Below, one piece after another: positions 41,285 to 50,067 of a DNA stretch of 63,700 bases (position 1 is the stretch's first letter; each line of letters begins with the position of its first letter). Under the pieces are notes generated by a model. The model was not told the origin of the DNA and searched no databases. It worked only from the letters and a program-made list of their open reading frames with translations. The DNA is taken from positions 1 to 63,700 of the forward strand of contig USCO01000001.1 in NCBI GenBank assembly GCA_900553135.1, written 5' to 3'. The DNA comes from an uncultured Eubacteriales bacterium. Its GTDB lineage: Bacteria > Bacillota > Clostridia > Oscillospirales > Oscillospiraceae. Made by a program: the position numbers and the translations under genes.

Positions 41285-42433
41285 CTACTCCTCGTCCTGC
41301 TTTGAGCGGATTGGCTTCACGGAAATGCCGTTGATCTCCACGTGCTCGTTGACCTCGATGACGATGCAGGAGCGTCCCTCCACCATCTTTGTCTGCACCA
41401 GATAGGTCTTATCCGGGGCCACCTTGATGCTCACGTCCGGGGTTTTGATCTCAAATCCCCGGGTGCTGACCACGTTGGTGGCCACAAAGCTGGCCTCCCG
41501 GCTCTTCTCGTCGGTGGGATAGATCGTGTCCAGCTCCTGCAGCTTCTCCGGGTCCGCGCCGTTGTTCTCCAAAAGACGCTTCACCTGGTATTTGTCCAGG
41601 GTCAGGGGCTCCGGGTCCTCCTTGCGCTCCTCCAGCATTTCGCTCAAGCTCTCGTGGATATTTTTCACGGTCTCAAAGTCGCAGTTCTCGCCCAGGGTCT
41701 CCTCCACAATGGCCTGGAAGGTCTCCTTCTGGCTCTTTGCGGACAGGGGAATGGTGCAGCCCAGCACCTCGTCGATCAGCTGGGTGCTCAGCTCCTCCGG
41801 GTTCTTGGAGTAGTACAGCAGGCTGTGCAGGTCCGTGTTCCGGTCGTTGAAGGCCGGGAAGAGAAAGCCCAGGTCCGGGGCCTCCACCAGCCAGTCCCGG
41901 TTACGGTTCTCGATGGCGTTGGTCATGGGATTGTAGCTGAGTCCAGCCTTGGAGAGCTTCACCGGGCAGACGCTGCACTGGATGAAGGAATACACATAGT
42001 CCGAGGCGTCGAACATCTCGATGCCGTCCGTGGACTTGGCCGGGATGTCGTAGGCGCAGTGGATCAATATAATATAGTAGTTTTCGCCGTAATCATAGTT
42101 GGCGATCACCTTGTCGTAAAATTCCTCAAGCAAAACGTCGTCCTTCAGCTCGCTATCCCGCAGCCGCAGCAAAAACTCCTGGGTTCCGCCCTCCGCCTCG
42201 GTATGTAAGGGAAATTCCATGTTGATCAGATTCTTCCCTAGGGTGCCGGACATGGCTCCCCGGAAAATGGTAAAATATTTAAACGCTTCCTCCTCGGGAA
42301 GGGATAGAAACGCCTCCTTAAGCTCCGTGCGCTTCTCCTTCTCCGCGTCCACGTAACAGCCGCAGATTCTGGTGATGGCGCAGCCTGCGGGAGTGAAAAG
42401 TTTCTTGATTTCGCTGACTTCTTTCTTATTCAT
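41285..42433 (-). CDS. DUF4317 domain-containing protein
   Basis: A 382-residue cytosolic protein matching DUF4317: KEVSEIKKLFTPAGCAITRI at the start, CGCYVDAEKEK, AYDIPAKSTDG and IQCSVCPVKLSKAGLSYNP. The family is nearly confined to Lachnospiraceae and relatives; function unknown. The ATG at 42433 follows AGGAGAC and matches the family start; the longer ORF from 42502 is not supported. Confidence 0.85.
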   Translation of the reverse strand: MNKKEVSEIKKLFTPAGCAITRICGCYVDAEKEKRTELKEAFLSLPEEEAFKYFTIFRGAMSGTLGKNLINMEFPLHTEAEGGTQEFLLRLRDSELKDDVLLEEFYDKVIANYDYGENYYIILIHCAYDIPAKSTDGIEMFDASDYVYSFIQCSVCPVKLSKAGLSYNPMTNAIENRNRDWLVEAPDLGFLFPAFNDRNTDLHSLLYYSKNPEELSTQLIDEVLGCTIPLSAKSQKETFQAIVEETLGENCDFETVKNIHESLSEMLEERKEDPEPLTLDKYQVKRLLENNGADPEKLQELDTIYPTDEKSREASFVATNVVSTRGFEIKTPDVSIKVAPDKTYLVQTKMVEGRSCIVIEVNEHVEINGISVKPIRSKQDEE

Positions 42434-42585
42434 ATGGCATGTCTCCTGTTCTGTACGTTCGCACCGCGGCCCTGCCCTGCTGCCGGTCCGCCGCGGCCTC
42501 ATCTGTAATACTAGATCAGATTGGAATATAAGTCAAGTTGTGTTATAGTGATGAGGAAATGAAACAGTCAGTAGGAGGTAAGGTT

Positions 42586-43197
42586 ATGGATTCAAAACAA
42601 AACCGGGAGCGCATGGAGAGCGGAAAGCTCTATTTTCCGGCCGACGAAGCCGTGATGGCGGAGCAGACCGCCTGCATGGAGCGGCTGTGGGAATACAATC
42701 ATACCCGCCCCTCGGAGGGAGAAAAACGGGCCCGCATGCTGGAGGAACTGTTCGCCCACGTCGGAAAAAACGCCTATATCGAACCGCCCCTCAGGGCCAA
42801 CTGGGGCGGCGCGCGGGTCCGCCTCGGGGATAATTTCTACGCCAACTTCAACCTCACCCTGGTGGACGACGCGGACATCAGCTTCGGGGACAACTGCATG
42901 GTGGGTCCCAACGTGACAATCGCCACCGCAAGCCACCCCATCCTGCCCCAGCTGCGCTGCCAGCTATTGCAATACAACCTTCCCGTGCGCATCGGGGACA
43001 ACGTGTGGATCGGCGCGGGGGCCATTCTCCTGCCCGGCGTGACCGTGGGCGACGGCTCCGTAATCGGCGCGGGCAGCGTGGTCACAAAGGACGTGCCCGG
43101 GGGCGTGGTGGCTGCGGGCAATCCCTGCCGGGTGCTGCGGGAAATCGGGGAGCGGGACCGGGAATATTATTATAAAAACATGCGGGTTGACCTGTAA
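42586..43197 (+). CDS. Maltose/galactoside O-acetyltransferase-like hexapeptide protein
   Basis: A 203-residue acyltransferase of the Maa/LacA/NodL group: an N-terminal helical Mac domain (ERMESGKLYFPADEAVMAEQ) and a left-handed beta-helix with hexapeptide repeats. The acetyl-CoA site has the catalytic His in ATASHPILP and the loop VWIGAGAILLPGVTVG. AGGAGG precedes the ATG at 42586. It probably acetylates a sugar with acetyl-CoA. Its last codons form one arm of the downstream hairpin. Confidence 0.88.
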   Translation: MDSKQNRERMESGKLYFPADEAVMAEQTACMERLWEYNHTRPSEGEKRARMLEELFAHVGKNAYIEPPLRANWGGARVRLGDNFYANFNLTLVDDADISFGDNCMVGPNVTIATASHPILPQLRCQLLQYNLPVRIGDNVWIGAGAILLPGVTVGDGSVIGAGSVVTKDVPGGVVAAGNPCRVLREIGERDREYYYKNMRVDL

Positions 43198-43218
43198 AAG
43201 CGTCAGCCCGCATGTTTG
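43178..43218. terminator. Terminator between the acetyltransferase and the PTS operon
   Basis: ACATGCGGGTTGAC pairs with GTCAGCCCGCATGT (one wobble). On the minus strand it is followed by TTTTTATAA, so it mainly ends the PTS operon. On the plus strand it overlaps the acetyltransferase stop codon. Confidence 0.85.
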
Positions 43219-43234
43219 GGGACGGCCAGGCAGC

Positions 43235-43642
43235 CTACTCGTCGTCCTGGTTGTCCCCTGTCTCGTATTCATTTACATAAATCAGGTGGTTTTTAGCTTC
43301 TTCCACCACCGACCGGACCGCCTCCCTCGTGAGGGGGACGTCCTCCGGCTGAAGCACCAGGCTCAGAGCACAGGGAAGGTTGACGCCGCAGATCAGATGG
43401 CAGCGGTCGCTCATGTATTGGCAGAACTTCTGGTTCACGCTGCCGCCCAGCATGTCCGTCATGATCACCACCTCGTCCTCAGGCCCGAATCCCGCCAGGG
43501 CTTCCCTGATCTGCCCGTCCAGGTCGCGCTCGTCCACATAGGCGCTGATATCCACGATATCCGACCTGGAGGTGAGAAATTCCAGGGTTTCCTTCAGTCC
43601 CCGGGCCATCCGGTGATGGGATGCAATTACGAATCTTCTCAT
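43235..43642 (-). CDS. PTS mannose-family IIA component
   Basis: A 135-residue EIIA-Man domain protein. The phosphorylated histidine is H9 or H10 in VIASHHRMA, and MTDMLGGSVNQKFCQY is the typical second motif. It accepts phosphate from HPr and passes it to IIB. Its ATG overlaps the ceramidase-like gene's stop (ATGA). It is last in the operon IIB-IIC-IID-hydrolase-IIA. Confidence 0.88.
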   Translation of the reverse strand: MRRFVIASHHRMARGLKETLEFLTSRSDIVDISAYVDERDLDGQIREALAGFGPEDEVVIMTDMLGGSVNQKFCQYMSDRCHLICGVNLPCALSLVLQPEDVPLTREAVRSVVEEAKNHLIYVNEYETGDNQDDE

Positions 43643-44877
43643 ACGCTCTCTCCTCGCAAATCCTCGATTATCTGCTCCACATACAGCTCCGCTTCCCCCT
43701 GGGGGAACGGGGTCTGCATGCTCTCGTAGCCCTTGCCGTACTCCTGCCGCTCCACGATATAGCCCGCGCTGTAGTTGGCGTAGCCCCAGACGATCCGAAC
43801 CGGCCCTTCCATGGCCGCTTTGATCCGCAGCCCGAAGGTGGAGAACAGCTCCCCGGGAATCGTCACGATCTCCAGGTCTCCCAGGTGGAACATCACGGAC
43901 TTCAGTGTGACGTCCACGCCTCCCGCCTCCAGCTTGCGTTTCATGTGCCGCAGCCCGGACCACAAGAGTTTTTTCTCGTCCTCCCCCACCGCGGCCGCCA
44001 GCTGCTTTTCGCTGTCCGCGATCTGAGCCCTCAGGGCCTCTGTGTCATAGCGGTGGCGCACGGTATATTGGGACGTTCCCACGCCGCCGGCTTTCAGCTC
44101 CAGGGGCCGTTCCTCCGCGCCGAAGCCGTCGATCTGATCCATGATCTCATCCCGGACCCGCCACAGCTCTGCCTCGTCGTTGCCCCGGCGGTACTGACGG
44201 TTGCCCATATCCCCGCAGGCCCCCTGCATGGTGAGGAAAATGGTGTTGTATTTCTCATCCAACGCCTTTCCAATATTTCCCAGCAGGTCGGAGCTGATCT
44301 TCATGTTGTGGATGCCCAGCACCGTGGGATGGCAGGTCAGGCTGGCGATTCCCGCCACCACGTGGTTCTCGTTCCGAAACAGGATCAGATTCACATCCTT
44401 GTCGCTGGGCTTGTCCCTGTAGTTGCGGTTCCCGTAGACTCCCTCTATGGTTCCCTGCACCACGCTGGAGGTGACCTTAAGAAATCCCCGGTCAAAGCAC
44501 TCGTCCACCGCAGCCAGCACACGGCCCACCAGAAAGCTCCGGTAGTCCGCCTTTCTCCGGTTGCGATCCTCCCCCTCGTCCTCGAAACTGATGTCCGGGC
44601 CGGAGTGGGTGTGGATGGTGGACAAAATGACGTGCTCAACGGGCACGCTGTATTTCGCAGCCACCACCCCGCGGACGTAATCGCTGATCAGCTCCTCCAG
44701 GCGGCACAGATCCAGCGTCATCCACACGAAGATTTCCCCGTCTATCCGCAGGCACAGGGCCCTGCAGTACAACCGGTCCAGCACGCCGATGGATTTTCCC
44801 GTCCGCATGGCGTAGCCCCGCATGTACATGGGAAATTCCGGCGTTATGTCATATTTTGCCGCGCTTACCTCTACCAT
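43639..44877 (-). CDS. Neutral/alkaline ceramidase-like hydrolase
   Basis: A 412-residue protein with the N-terminal domain of neutral/alkaline non-lysosomal ceramidases: DITPEFPMYMRGYA at the start, THTHSGPD-type zinc motif (IHTHSGPD), SLTCHPTVLG and MQGACGDMGN. It has no signal peptide and is shorter than true ceramidases (about 650-700 residues), so it probably hydrolyses a small amide, perhaps of an amino sugar. I prefer ATG at 44877 over GTG at 44883 from ribosome-site spacing. It is embedded between PTS IID and IIA genes. Confidence 0.8.
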   Translation of the reverse strand: MVEVSAAKYDITPEFPMYMRGYAMRTGKSIGVLDRLYCRALCLRIDGEIFVWMTLDLCRLEELISDYVRGVVAAKYSVPVEHVILSTIHTHSGPDISFEDEGEDRNRRKADYRSFLVGRVLAAVDECFDRGFLKVTSSVVQGTIEGVYGNRNYRDKPSDKDVNLILFRNENHVVAGIASLTCHPTVLGIHNMKISSDLLGNIGKALDEKYNTIFLTMQGACGDMGNRQYRRGNDEAELWRVRDEIMDQIDGFGAEERPLELKAGGVGTSQYTVRHRYDTEALRAQIADSEKQLAAAVGEDEKKLLWSGLRHMKRKLEAGGVDVTLKSVMFHLGDLEIVTIPGELFSTFGLRIKAAMEGPVRIVWGYANYSAGYIVERQEYGKGYESMQTPFPQGEAELYVEQIIEDLRGESV

Positions 44878-44893
44878 CTGCACTCACCCGCCT

Positions 44894-45694
44894 TTACGCC
44901 AGGATCCCGAAGGCGGAGCAGACCATGGAGAACAGAATCACCAGCAGGATAATGGTGGTCACCTTCATGCCCTTGCGGCCGATCAGCTTATACAGGGCCC
45001 AGACAGTGAGCACGGAGATCATGGAGGGAAGGATCTTGTCCAGCAGATCCGCCAGCGCCATATTCACCTCTCCCATCTGGAAGGTCAGAGGCGTTTTCGC
45101 CGTCACCACCGTGGCGGCCAGAGCTCCCACCACCGTCAGTCCCAGCACAGAGGCAGCGTCGGTGATCTGGGCGATCTTTCCGCCGAATTTGGTGATCAGC
45201 TTGGTGCCCTCGCGGTAGCCCACCCACATGAGCTGGGTGCGGACCGCGATGAAGAATACGTTGGTCAAGAGCCACAGAATCGTGCCCACCGGGTTGCCCT
45301 CCAGGGCCATATATCCGGCGATGGAGCCCAGAATGGTGGGAAGCAGGGTCCAGATCAGGGTGTCTCCGATGCCGGCCAGGGGGCCCATCAGGCTGACCTT
45401 AATGTTCTGCACCGCGTCGGCCGCGGAGATTCCCTCCTTGTCCTCCAGGGCCAGGGTCGCGCCCAATACCAGGTTCGCCACCCAGGGATGGGTGTTGAAA
45501 TACCGGAAATGGTTGTTTAACGCCTCCACGTACTCATCGTCGTCCGGGTAGATTTTGCGCAAAAGAGGGCCGATGCCGAACACCACGGCCGGGGCCAGCT
45601 GCGTATCGTAGTTAAATGTGGTTACCGCCATCAGGGACCATCTGCAGGCTCCCTTCACACAATCCTTTTTTGTCAATACCGGTTCTCTATTCAT
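44894..45694 (-). CDS. PTS mannose-family IID component
   Basis: A 266-residue integral membrane subunit of the sugar channel. Family motifs include GACRWSLMAVTTFNYDTQLA, FRYFNTHPWVANLVLGATLALE, and GPLAGIGDTLIWTLLPTIL. It pairs with IIC to translocate the sugar. The start at 45694 overlaps the IIC stop by 8 bp. GGAGGA precedes it. Confidence 0.9.
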   Translation of the reverse strand: MNREPVLTKKDCVKGACRWSLMAVTTFNYDTQLAPAVVFGIGPLLRKIYPDDDEYVEALNNHFRYFNTHPWVANLVLGATLALEDKEGISAADAVQNIKVSLMGPLAGIGDTLIWTLLPTILGSIAGYMALEGNPVGTILWLLTNVFFIAVRTQLMWVGYREGTKLITKFGGKIAQITDAASVLGLTVVGALAATVVTAKTPLTFQMGEVNMALADLLDKILPSMISVLTVWALYKLIGRKGMKVTTIILLVILFSMVCSAFGILA

Positions 45695-46457
45695 CTTCCA
45701 ATCCTCCTGCAAATCCAACTGTGGCTCTCGCCTCATTATCCGTATAGAACTTGTACGCCAGCGCCGTTCCCAAAAGGGCCACACCCAGAACCGGAACCTT
45801 TATGTAAGCGCTGACCACAAAGCCGATGAGAATGTAGTTGAAATACTTCTTCGCCGGCATGTAATGCAGCAGCATTGCGATACCAAGTCCGGGCAGCAGC
45901 TTTCCGGCCACGGCCAGCCCGCCGGTCACCCAAACCGGAAGCACGTCCAGGATCGCCTGCACCAGAGGCGCGCCCGCCGTCAGGGCCACCGCTGTGGGGA
46001 AGGACATGAACACCGCCACCATCACCGGGCTCAACAGCATGATTCTGTACATTTTCTTAAATTCCTTTTCGTTTGCGTAGCGCTGGGCTTTCTGGGCGAT
46101 AAAGGAGTTACAGATTTTAAACAGCACGTCCATCTGCACGCCCAGCATACCGACGGGAAGGCCAATGGTCAGGCCCACCTCCGGTCCCTGGCCCGTGGTT
46201 TGGGCAAAGGCGCAGGCGATAATGGTCGCCACGCCGTAGTCCGGCACCGAGGAGCCGCCGATGGCCGCCACGCCAAGAGACATCAGGGTAAAGGTACCGC
46301 CGATGTAAAGCCCGCTGTTCACGTCGCCCAGAATCAGGCCGCAGATCAGGCCCACTATGGCCGGCCGGGCGTGGGTCAGCGAAAGTCCGCGGCGGTCCAG
46401 GTTGATCCCCGCGGCCACCAGTATCAGTGCAATTATCTGCCATACAGCTAATGTCAT
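45687..46457 (-). CDS. PTS mannose-family IIC component
   Basis: A 256-residue membrane protein with about seven segments. Typical IIC-Man features are RPAIVGLICGLILGD, GLYIGGTFTLMSLGVAAIGG and the charged loop KICNSFIAQKAQRYANE. AGGAGGG precedes the ATG. The sugar specificity cannot be read from sequence, and the mannose/fructose/sorbose family also includes fructoselysine and amino-sugar carriers. Confidence 0.9.
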   Translation of the reverse strand: MTLAVWQIIALILVAAGINLDRRGLSLTHARPAIVGLICGLILGDVNSGLYIGGTFTLMSLGVAAIGGSSVPDYGVATIIACAFAQTTGQGPEVGLTIGLPVGMLGVQMDVLFKICNSFIAQKAQRYANEKEFKKMYRIMLLSPVMVAVFMSFPTAVALTAGAPLVQAILDVLPVWVTGGLAVAGKLLPGLGIAMLLHYMPAKKYFNYILIGFVVSAYIKVPVLGVALLGTALAYKFYTDNEARATVGFAGGLEDE

Positions 46458-46473
46458 CTCTTTTTCCCTCCTG

Positions 46474-46959
46474 CTATCTCAAAAACTCATCCAGATTTAC
46501 CACCGAGTCCGCCGGAACGTACTGGGCGTAAATTTTGGTTCCGTTTTCCTTCAACACCTTGTAAGCCTCGATCTCCCGGTCCGTGGCGTAGGCCCTCTGG
46601 TACAGCTTGACGCTGTGCGCGGACTCGTCCGGGCGGGTGGTTCCGCCCACCACCAGCTCAGGGATCTTCACCCCGGCCTCGGATAGGCTTTCCAGGGTCA
46701 CCGGGCTCTTCACGATCACAAACACGTTGTGGTCCTCATATTTCCCGGCCTTAAAATTGTTCAGCGCCTTCTCCAGCGTAATGATGGAGATGGCCATGCC
46801 CGTAGGGCGCGCCAACTTCATGCTGGCCTTGGTCAGCTCGTTGTTCGCCACCCCGTCGTCGATAATCATGATGCGCTGGGCCCCGGAGCGCCCCGCCCAC
46901 TGCGTGGCCACGATTCCGTGCAGCAGACGGTTGTCGATTCTAGCCAATGTGATTCCCAT
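46474..46959 (-). CDS. PTS mannose/fructose/sorbose-family IIB component
   Basis: A 161-residue cytosolic phosphocarrier. It begins ITLARIDNRLLHGIVATQW, where the His of RLLHG is the phosphorylated residue. AGGAGG lies upstream. It follows the activator gene by only 15 bp, so the activator and PTS genes are probably co-transcribed. Confidence 0.92.
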   Translation of the reverse strand: MGITLARIDNRLLHGIVATQWAGRSGAQRIMIIDDGVANNELTKASMKLARPTGMAISIITLEKALNNFKAGKYEDHNVFVIVKSPVTLESLSEAGVKIPELVVGGTTRPDESAHSVKLYQRAYATDREIEAYKVLKENGTKIYAQYVPADSVVNLDEFLR

Positions 46960-46974
46960 AGTTTCATTCCTCCT

Positions 46975-49728
46975 CTATTCGTCCTCGCGGCCCTGGTCAA
47001 AAGCCGGCCGTCCGGTCATTTTATTCTTAGAATTCAAATGGATATAGTCATAAATGTACGCGATCTCGCTGACCGGCAAATCCACCTTGTAGTGGTTGGA
47101 TATGTCCTGAAAGCACTCCTGGACCCAGCCGATAAAATCTCCGTGTTTTTTCTGGAACCCTTCCAGATCCTGGTAATTCTCGATGGAGGTCTTGGTCACC
47201 AGCCGCTCCACCAGGCAGCACAGATGGACGTAAAGGCCGATGATGATTCTCCCCTCCAGCTTCTGCCCCGTGATCCGGGAAAGCCGCGTCACCGAGTGCT
47301 CCACCTCGTCCAAGAGCTTTGCCGGATTCAGGATAGTGATGGATTCCACCACGTTCTGGAGGGTAAAGTTCTTCAGCATGTTCTGGTTGAACACCTCCAG
47401 CTGCTTCTCGTCCAGGTAGGCGGAAAAGATCCGCTTCAGCTGCTCCGCCCCGTCCATGGAGATAATATCCTCCAACGCGATAAAGGGAACTCCCTCGATC
47501 TCCGGGTTGAACAGCCCGATGATGCATTTCACCCGGTATCTGGCGAAAATTTCGTCCCGGCTCCCATTTTTTACCAAACGGTAGTAATCGTAGGCGATAA
47601 ACCGGAGCGGTATGCAGGCGTCTGAGCTCTGAAGAATCAGCTCCTTGATCTTCTCCGCGGTGTCGATGCCATTCTCGCCGCTGAAAATGATGGCGTCCTC
47701 CTTGCGCACATTGTTGATAATCCGGTAGGTACAGATATTGTTCTCGCTGGCCCTCTTTAAAATCTCCTCCATATCCATGTTTCCGCAGATTCCAAGGCCG
47801 ATGTCCACGGCCAGGGCCGTGCTGATGTTGTTGATGATTCCGATGTTCACATTGGCCAGATTCCGCATTTCCTGGTGAATCTGCTCCAGAGAACCCATGT
47901 CCACCATGAGCACGATATCCCGGCAGGTGATGTAGCGCTCAATGTGTTTTTCCAATATCCCGGCGATATCCCGGCTCTGGACGTCCAGGGGCATGTCGAT
48001 GGCCTCGAACACCTTCTTTCCGATGATCTGGTTGGCCGCGTCCGCGATGCTGGTGGCCGTGGAATAGCCGTGGCTCAAAATGACCCCGGCCGTGGAGGCC
48101 ACCGCGATATGCTCGTTCTGGCTCTTCACATTGAGCAGAAGGAACAGCTGGTTCAAGCTGTTGACCTCCACGTCCAGATTCTGCTTCACAAGCCCGGCAA
48201 TCTGGGCGGTAATGGCCGCCTCCTTGGCCAGCTCCTGCTTCATCACCCCGAACAGGGCCCCGATCTCGTCCCCGTTGGTCTTCACCCACTTGGATACGAT
48301 GTGGTCCGCCCGGAGCTGGATGTACAGGCACCGGGCCAGGAGATAGCTGTACTTTTTGGAGAGATTGATCCCATAGGTCTCTCCCACAGTCTCAAATATC
48401 TGGTTGATCATCTGCTCGTAGCTGGCGATCTTGTTGTTGACCAGCTTCTGCCCGTAGATCAAATAATCATAGTAATTCTTTAAATGCTGCTGACAGCCCT
48501 TTAACATGCCCTCAAAGCCCTGATCCCCGCTCTTGAAATCCTGGTACTCGTCCAGGATCATCTGGAAATACTGGATGGCCTGCTCAAAGGAATTGTCCCG
48601 GTTGTAGCTGCTCATGCGGATCAGCCGGTCGTCCTCCTCCTCCGCTCCGAACCGGAGACTGGACATCATGTAGTCCGGCAGATGGTAGGTGCGGATGGCG
48701 ATCTGGCCCGCGTCCCGCTCCAGGTAGGCCCCGGCGCAGCAGCTGGTGATGCAGAACAGCAGCTCGTCGATGTTGTTCTCGAAGGGGTATTCCAGCATGC
48801 AGTGGAAGGCCCGCTTGCTGATGCTCACGTCCACGCCCATGCGCTGCCCCTCCCGTCTCAGGAATGCGACCAGCATCTCCTCCTTCTCGTCGATGGTCCG
48901 TTCATTTAAGGAGGGCACCTGGATCACAATGGGAATCCGCCTGGCAAAAGCCTTAAACAGCGCCTCCCCCGGCGGTCTGGAGGTGGCGAACACCAGCCTG
49001 GCCCCCGACTCATAAATCTCGTCGCCTCCGCCCACAGTCCTGTACTGTCCGCTGACCAAATAGGAAAAGATCAGCTCCTGCCCCGCCGCCGGCAGCCGGT
49101 CGATCTCGTCGAAAAAGATCATTCCCCCGTCGGCCCTGGACAGCCATCCCTTCCCGTCCCCCTCGCCCAGCAAATTCCGGGCAAAACCTTCCGTATTCTG
49201 GGCATACTCCGCGCAGTCTACCGCGATATAATGCCGGTCCGCCTTGATGACCTTCTCGTTCTTCCCGTACTCAAACATCAGTCCGGACAGAAAAGATTTA
49301 CCCGTGCCGTTGGCGCCGTACAACAGGGTGGGAAGGCCGTTTGGCGGGTACTGAACCGCCGCCTTGCACTGCTCGATACAGGGACTTAAACTCAGGTAAT
49401 GTCCCACCGCCTTCTGGAAATCCCGTTTGGACTCCCCGCTGCGGCTCTTGATCAGAAATTCATCCAGCCCGGAAAAGATACAGGTGTCGAAGGTCACCTG
49501 CGCGCTGCGCTCCACGTTCCGTTTGTGAAAAAAGTACACCGGCCTGGAATTGACCTTGATCGCCCGCGTCTCCTTCACCAGCTCGTTCAAATACTGGCTG
49601 GCCAGGTTCCTGGATATATTCAGGTTTTCGCTGATATCGTTGGCCGTAAACTGCTTCAATTCCTTTGTAGAGAAATTCCGGCTGATTTTTTCCAGATATC
49701 CGTAAACTTCTTCCTTGGTGCTGAGCAT
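46975..49728 (-). CDS. LevR-type PTS-controlled transcriptional activator (AAA+, two PRDs, EIIA-Man domain)
   Basis: A 917-residue regulator: winged helix (1-65), AAA+ ATPase (105-350) with Walker A GANGTGKS (138-145) and Walker B GGMIFFDEID (201-210), PRD1 (about 420-520), EIIA-Man-like domain (about 540-660; H553 in LSHGYST), and PRD2 (about 815-905; H835). Such proteins activate sigma-54 promoters under PTS phosphorylation control. I do not see a GAFTGA loop; the corresponding segment reads AQNTEGFARNLLG. The ATG at 49728 is eight bases from AGGAG; 70 upstream codons are rejected. It heads the PTS operon. Confidence 0.87.
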   Translation of the reverse strand: MLSTKEEVYGYLEKISRNFSTKELKQFTANDISENLNISRNLASQYLNELVKETRAIKVNSRPVYFFHKRNVERSAQVTFDTCIFSGLDEFLIKSRSGESKRDFQKAVGHYLSLSPCIEQCKAAVQYPPNGLPTLLYGANGTGKSFLSGLMFEYGKNEKVIKADRHYIAVDCAEYAQNTEGFARNLLGEGDGKGWLSRADGGMIFFDEIDRLPAAGQELIFSYLVSGQYRTVGGGDEIYESGARLVFATSRPPGEALFKAFARRIPIVIQVPSLNERTIDEKEEMLVAFLRREGQRMGVDVSISKRAFHCMLEYPFENNIDELLFCITSCCAGAYLERDAGQIAIRTYHLPDYMMSSLRFGAEEEDDRLIRMSSYNRDNSFEQAIQYFQMILDEYQDFKSGDQGFEGMLKGCQQHLKNYYDYLIYGQKLVNNKIASYEQMINQIFETVGETYGINLSKKYSYLLARCLYIQLRADHIVSKWVKTNGDEIGALFGVMKQELAKEAAITAQIAGLVKQNLDVEVNSLNQLFLLLNVKSQNEHIAVASTAGVILSHGYSTATSIADAANQIIGKKVFEAIDMPLDVQSRDIAGILEKHIERYITCRDIVLMVDMGSLEQIHQEMRNLANVNIGIINNISTALAVDIGLGICGNMDMEEILKRASENNICTYRIINNVRKEDAIIFSGENGIDTAEKIKELILQSSDACIPLRFIAYDYYRLVKNGSRDEIFARYRVKCIIGLFNPEIEGVPFIALEDIISMDGAEQLKRIFSAYLDEKQLEVFNQNMLKNFTLQNVVESITILNPAKLLDEVEHSVTRLSRITGQKLEGRIIIGLYVHLCCLVERLVTKTSIENYQDLEGFQKKHGDFIGWVQECFQDISNHYKVDLPVSEIAYIYDYIHLNSKNKMTGRPAFDQGREDE

Positions 49729-49771
49729 ACTCATCTCTCCTGTTCTGGGGGATTTACCTGGTACATGTTTC

Positions 49772-49777
49772 ATTATA
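49772..49777 (-). promoter_or_regulatory. Candidate -10 box of the LevR-type operon
   Basis: TATAAT on the minus strand 44 bp upstream of the start, with no good -35 box. I found no clear -24/-12 (TGGCAC-N5-TTGC) element in the gap 49729-50067. Confidence 0.4.
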
Positions 49778-49912
49778 GTAACTTTTTCAGATTTGGGAAT
49801 AGGGTTTTGTGCATTCCGCCACTCATGTAGGGATTTCAGCAGTAGGATATGACTTTTTTGAACAAACTTTTGTATTTCGACACTAAAATTGACACTCTGA
49901 GGGGAGTAGACA

Positions 49913-49921
49913 TGGTATAAT
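49913..49921 (+). promoter_or_regulatory. Extended -10 promoter upstream of the HAD gene
   Basis: TGGTATAAT, followed by TTAAGGAAACGTATCAC, resembles the DUF1846 promoter at 5655. Further TATAAT boxes at 49970-49975 and 50023-50028 result from the tandem repeat. A direct repeat GACACT (N6) GACACT lies just upstream at 49879-49896. Confidence 0.6.
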
Positions 49922-50027
49922 TTAAGGAAACGTATCACTTATCGTCACCCGTGCCGGATGACGACAATGTATAATTAAGGAAACGTATCACTTGTCGTCA
50001 CCCGTGCCGGATGACGACAATGTATAA
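49922..50027 (+). repeat. Two tandem 53-bp repeats, each with a 23-bp dyad and a TATAAT box
   Basis: The units 49922-49974 and 49975-50027 differ at one base. Each holds AAGGAAACGTATCACTT, a dyad TCGTCA-C-CCG-TGC-CGG-A-TGACGA (49942-49964 and 49995-50017), and ends in TATAA(T). It lies in the divergent gap between the LevR-type gene and the HAD gene. Confidence 0.9.
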
Positions 50028-50067
50028 TACCTCTCATAATTCCCAATGTTCGAGGAGGCATCTGATT

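Noticed and set aside
43621..44952. 443-codon plus-strand frame opposite the ceramidase-like gene
   Set aside because: Antisense reading of a gene with conserved motifs; composition typical of a complementary frame.
49922..50027. Tandem repeat as a CRISPR array
   Set aside because: The two units are directly adjacent without spacers, only two copies exist, and no cas genes are nearby.
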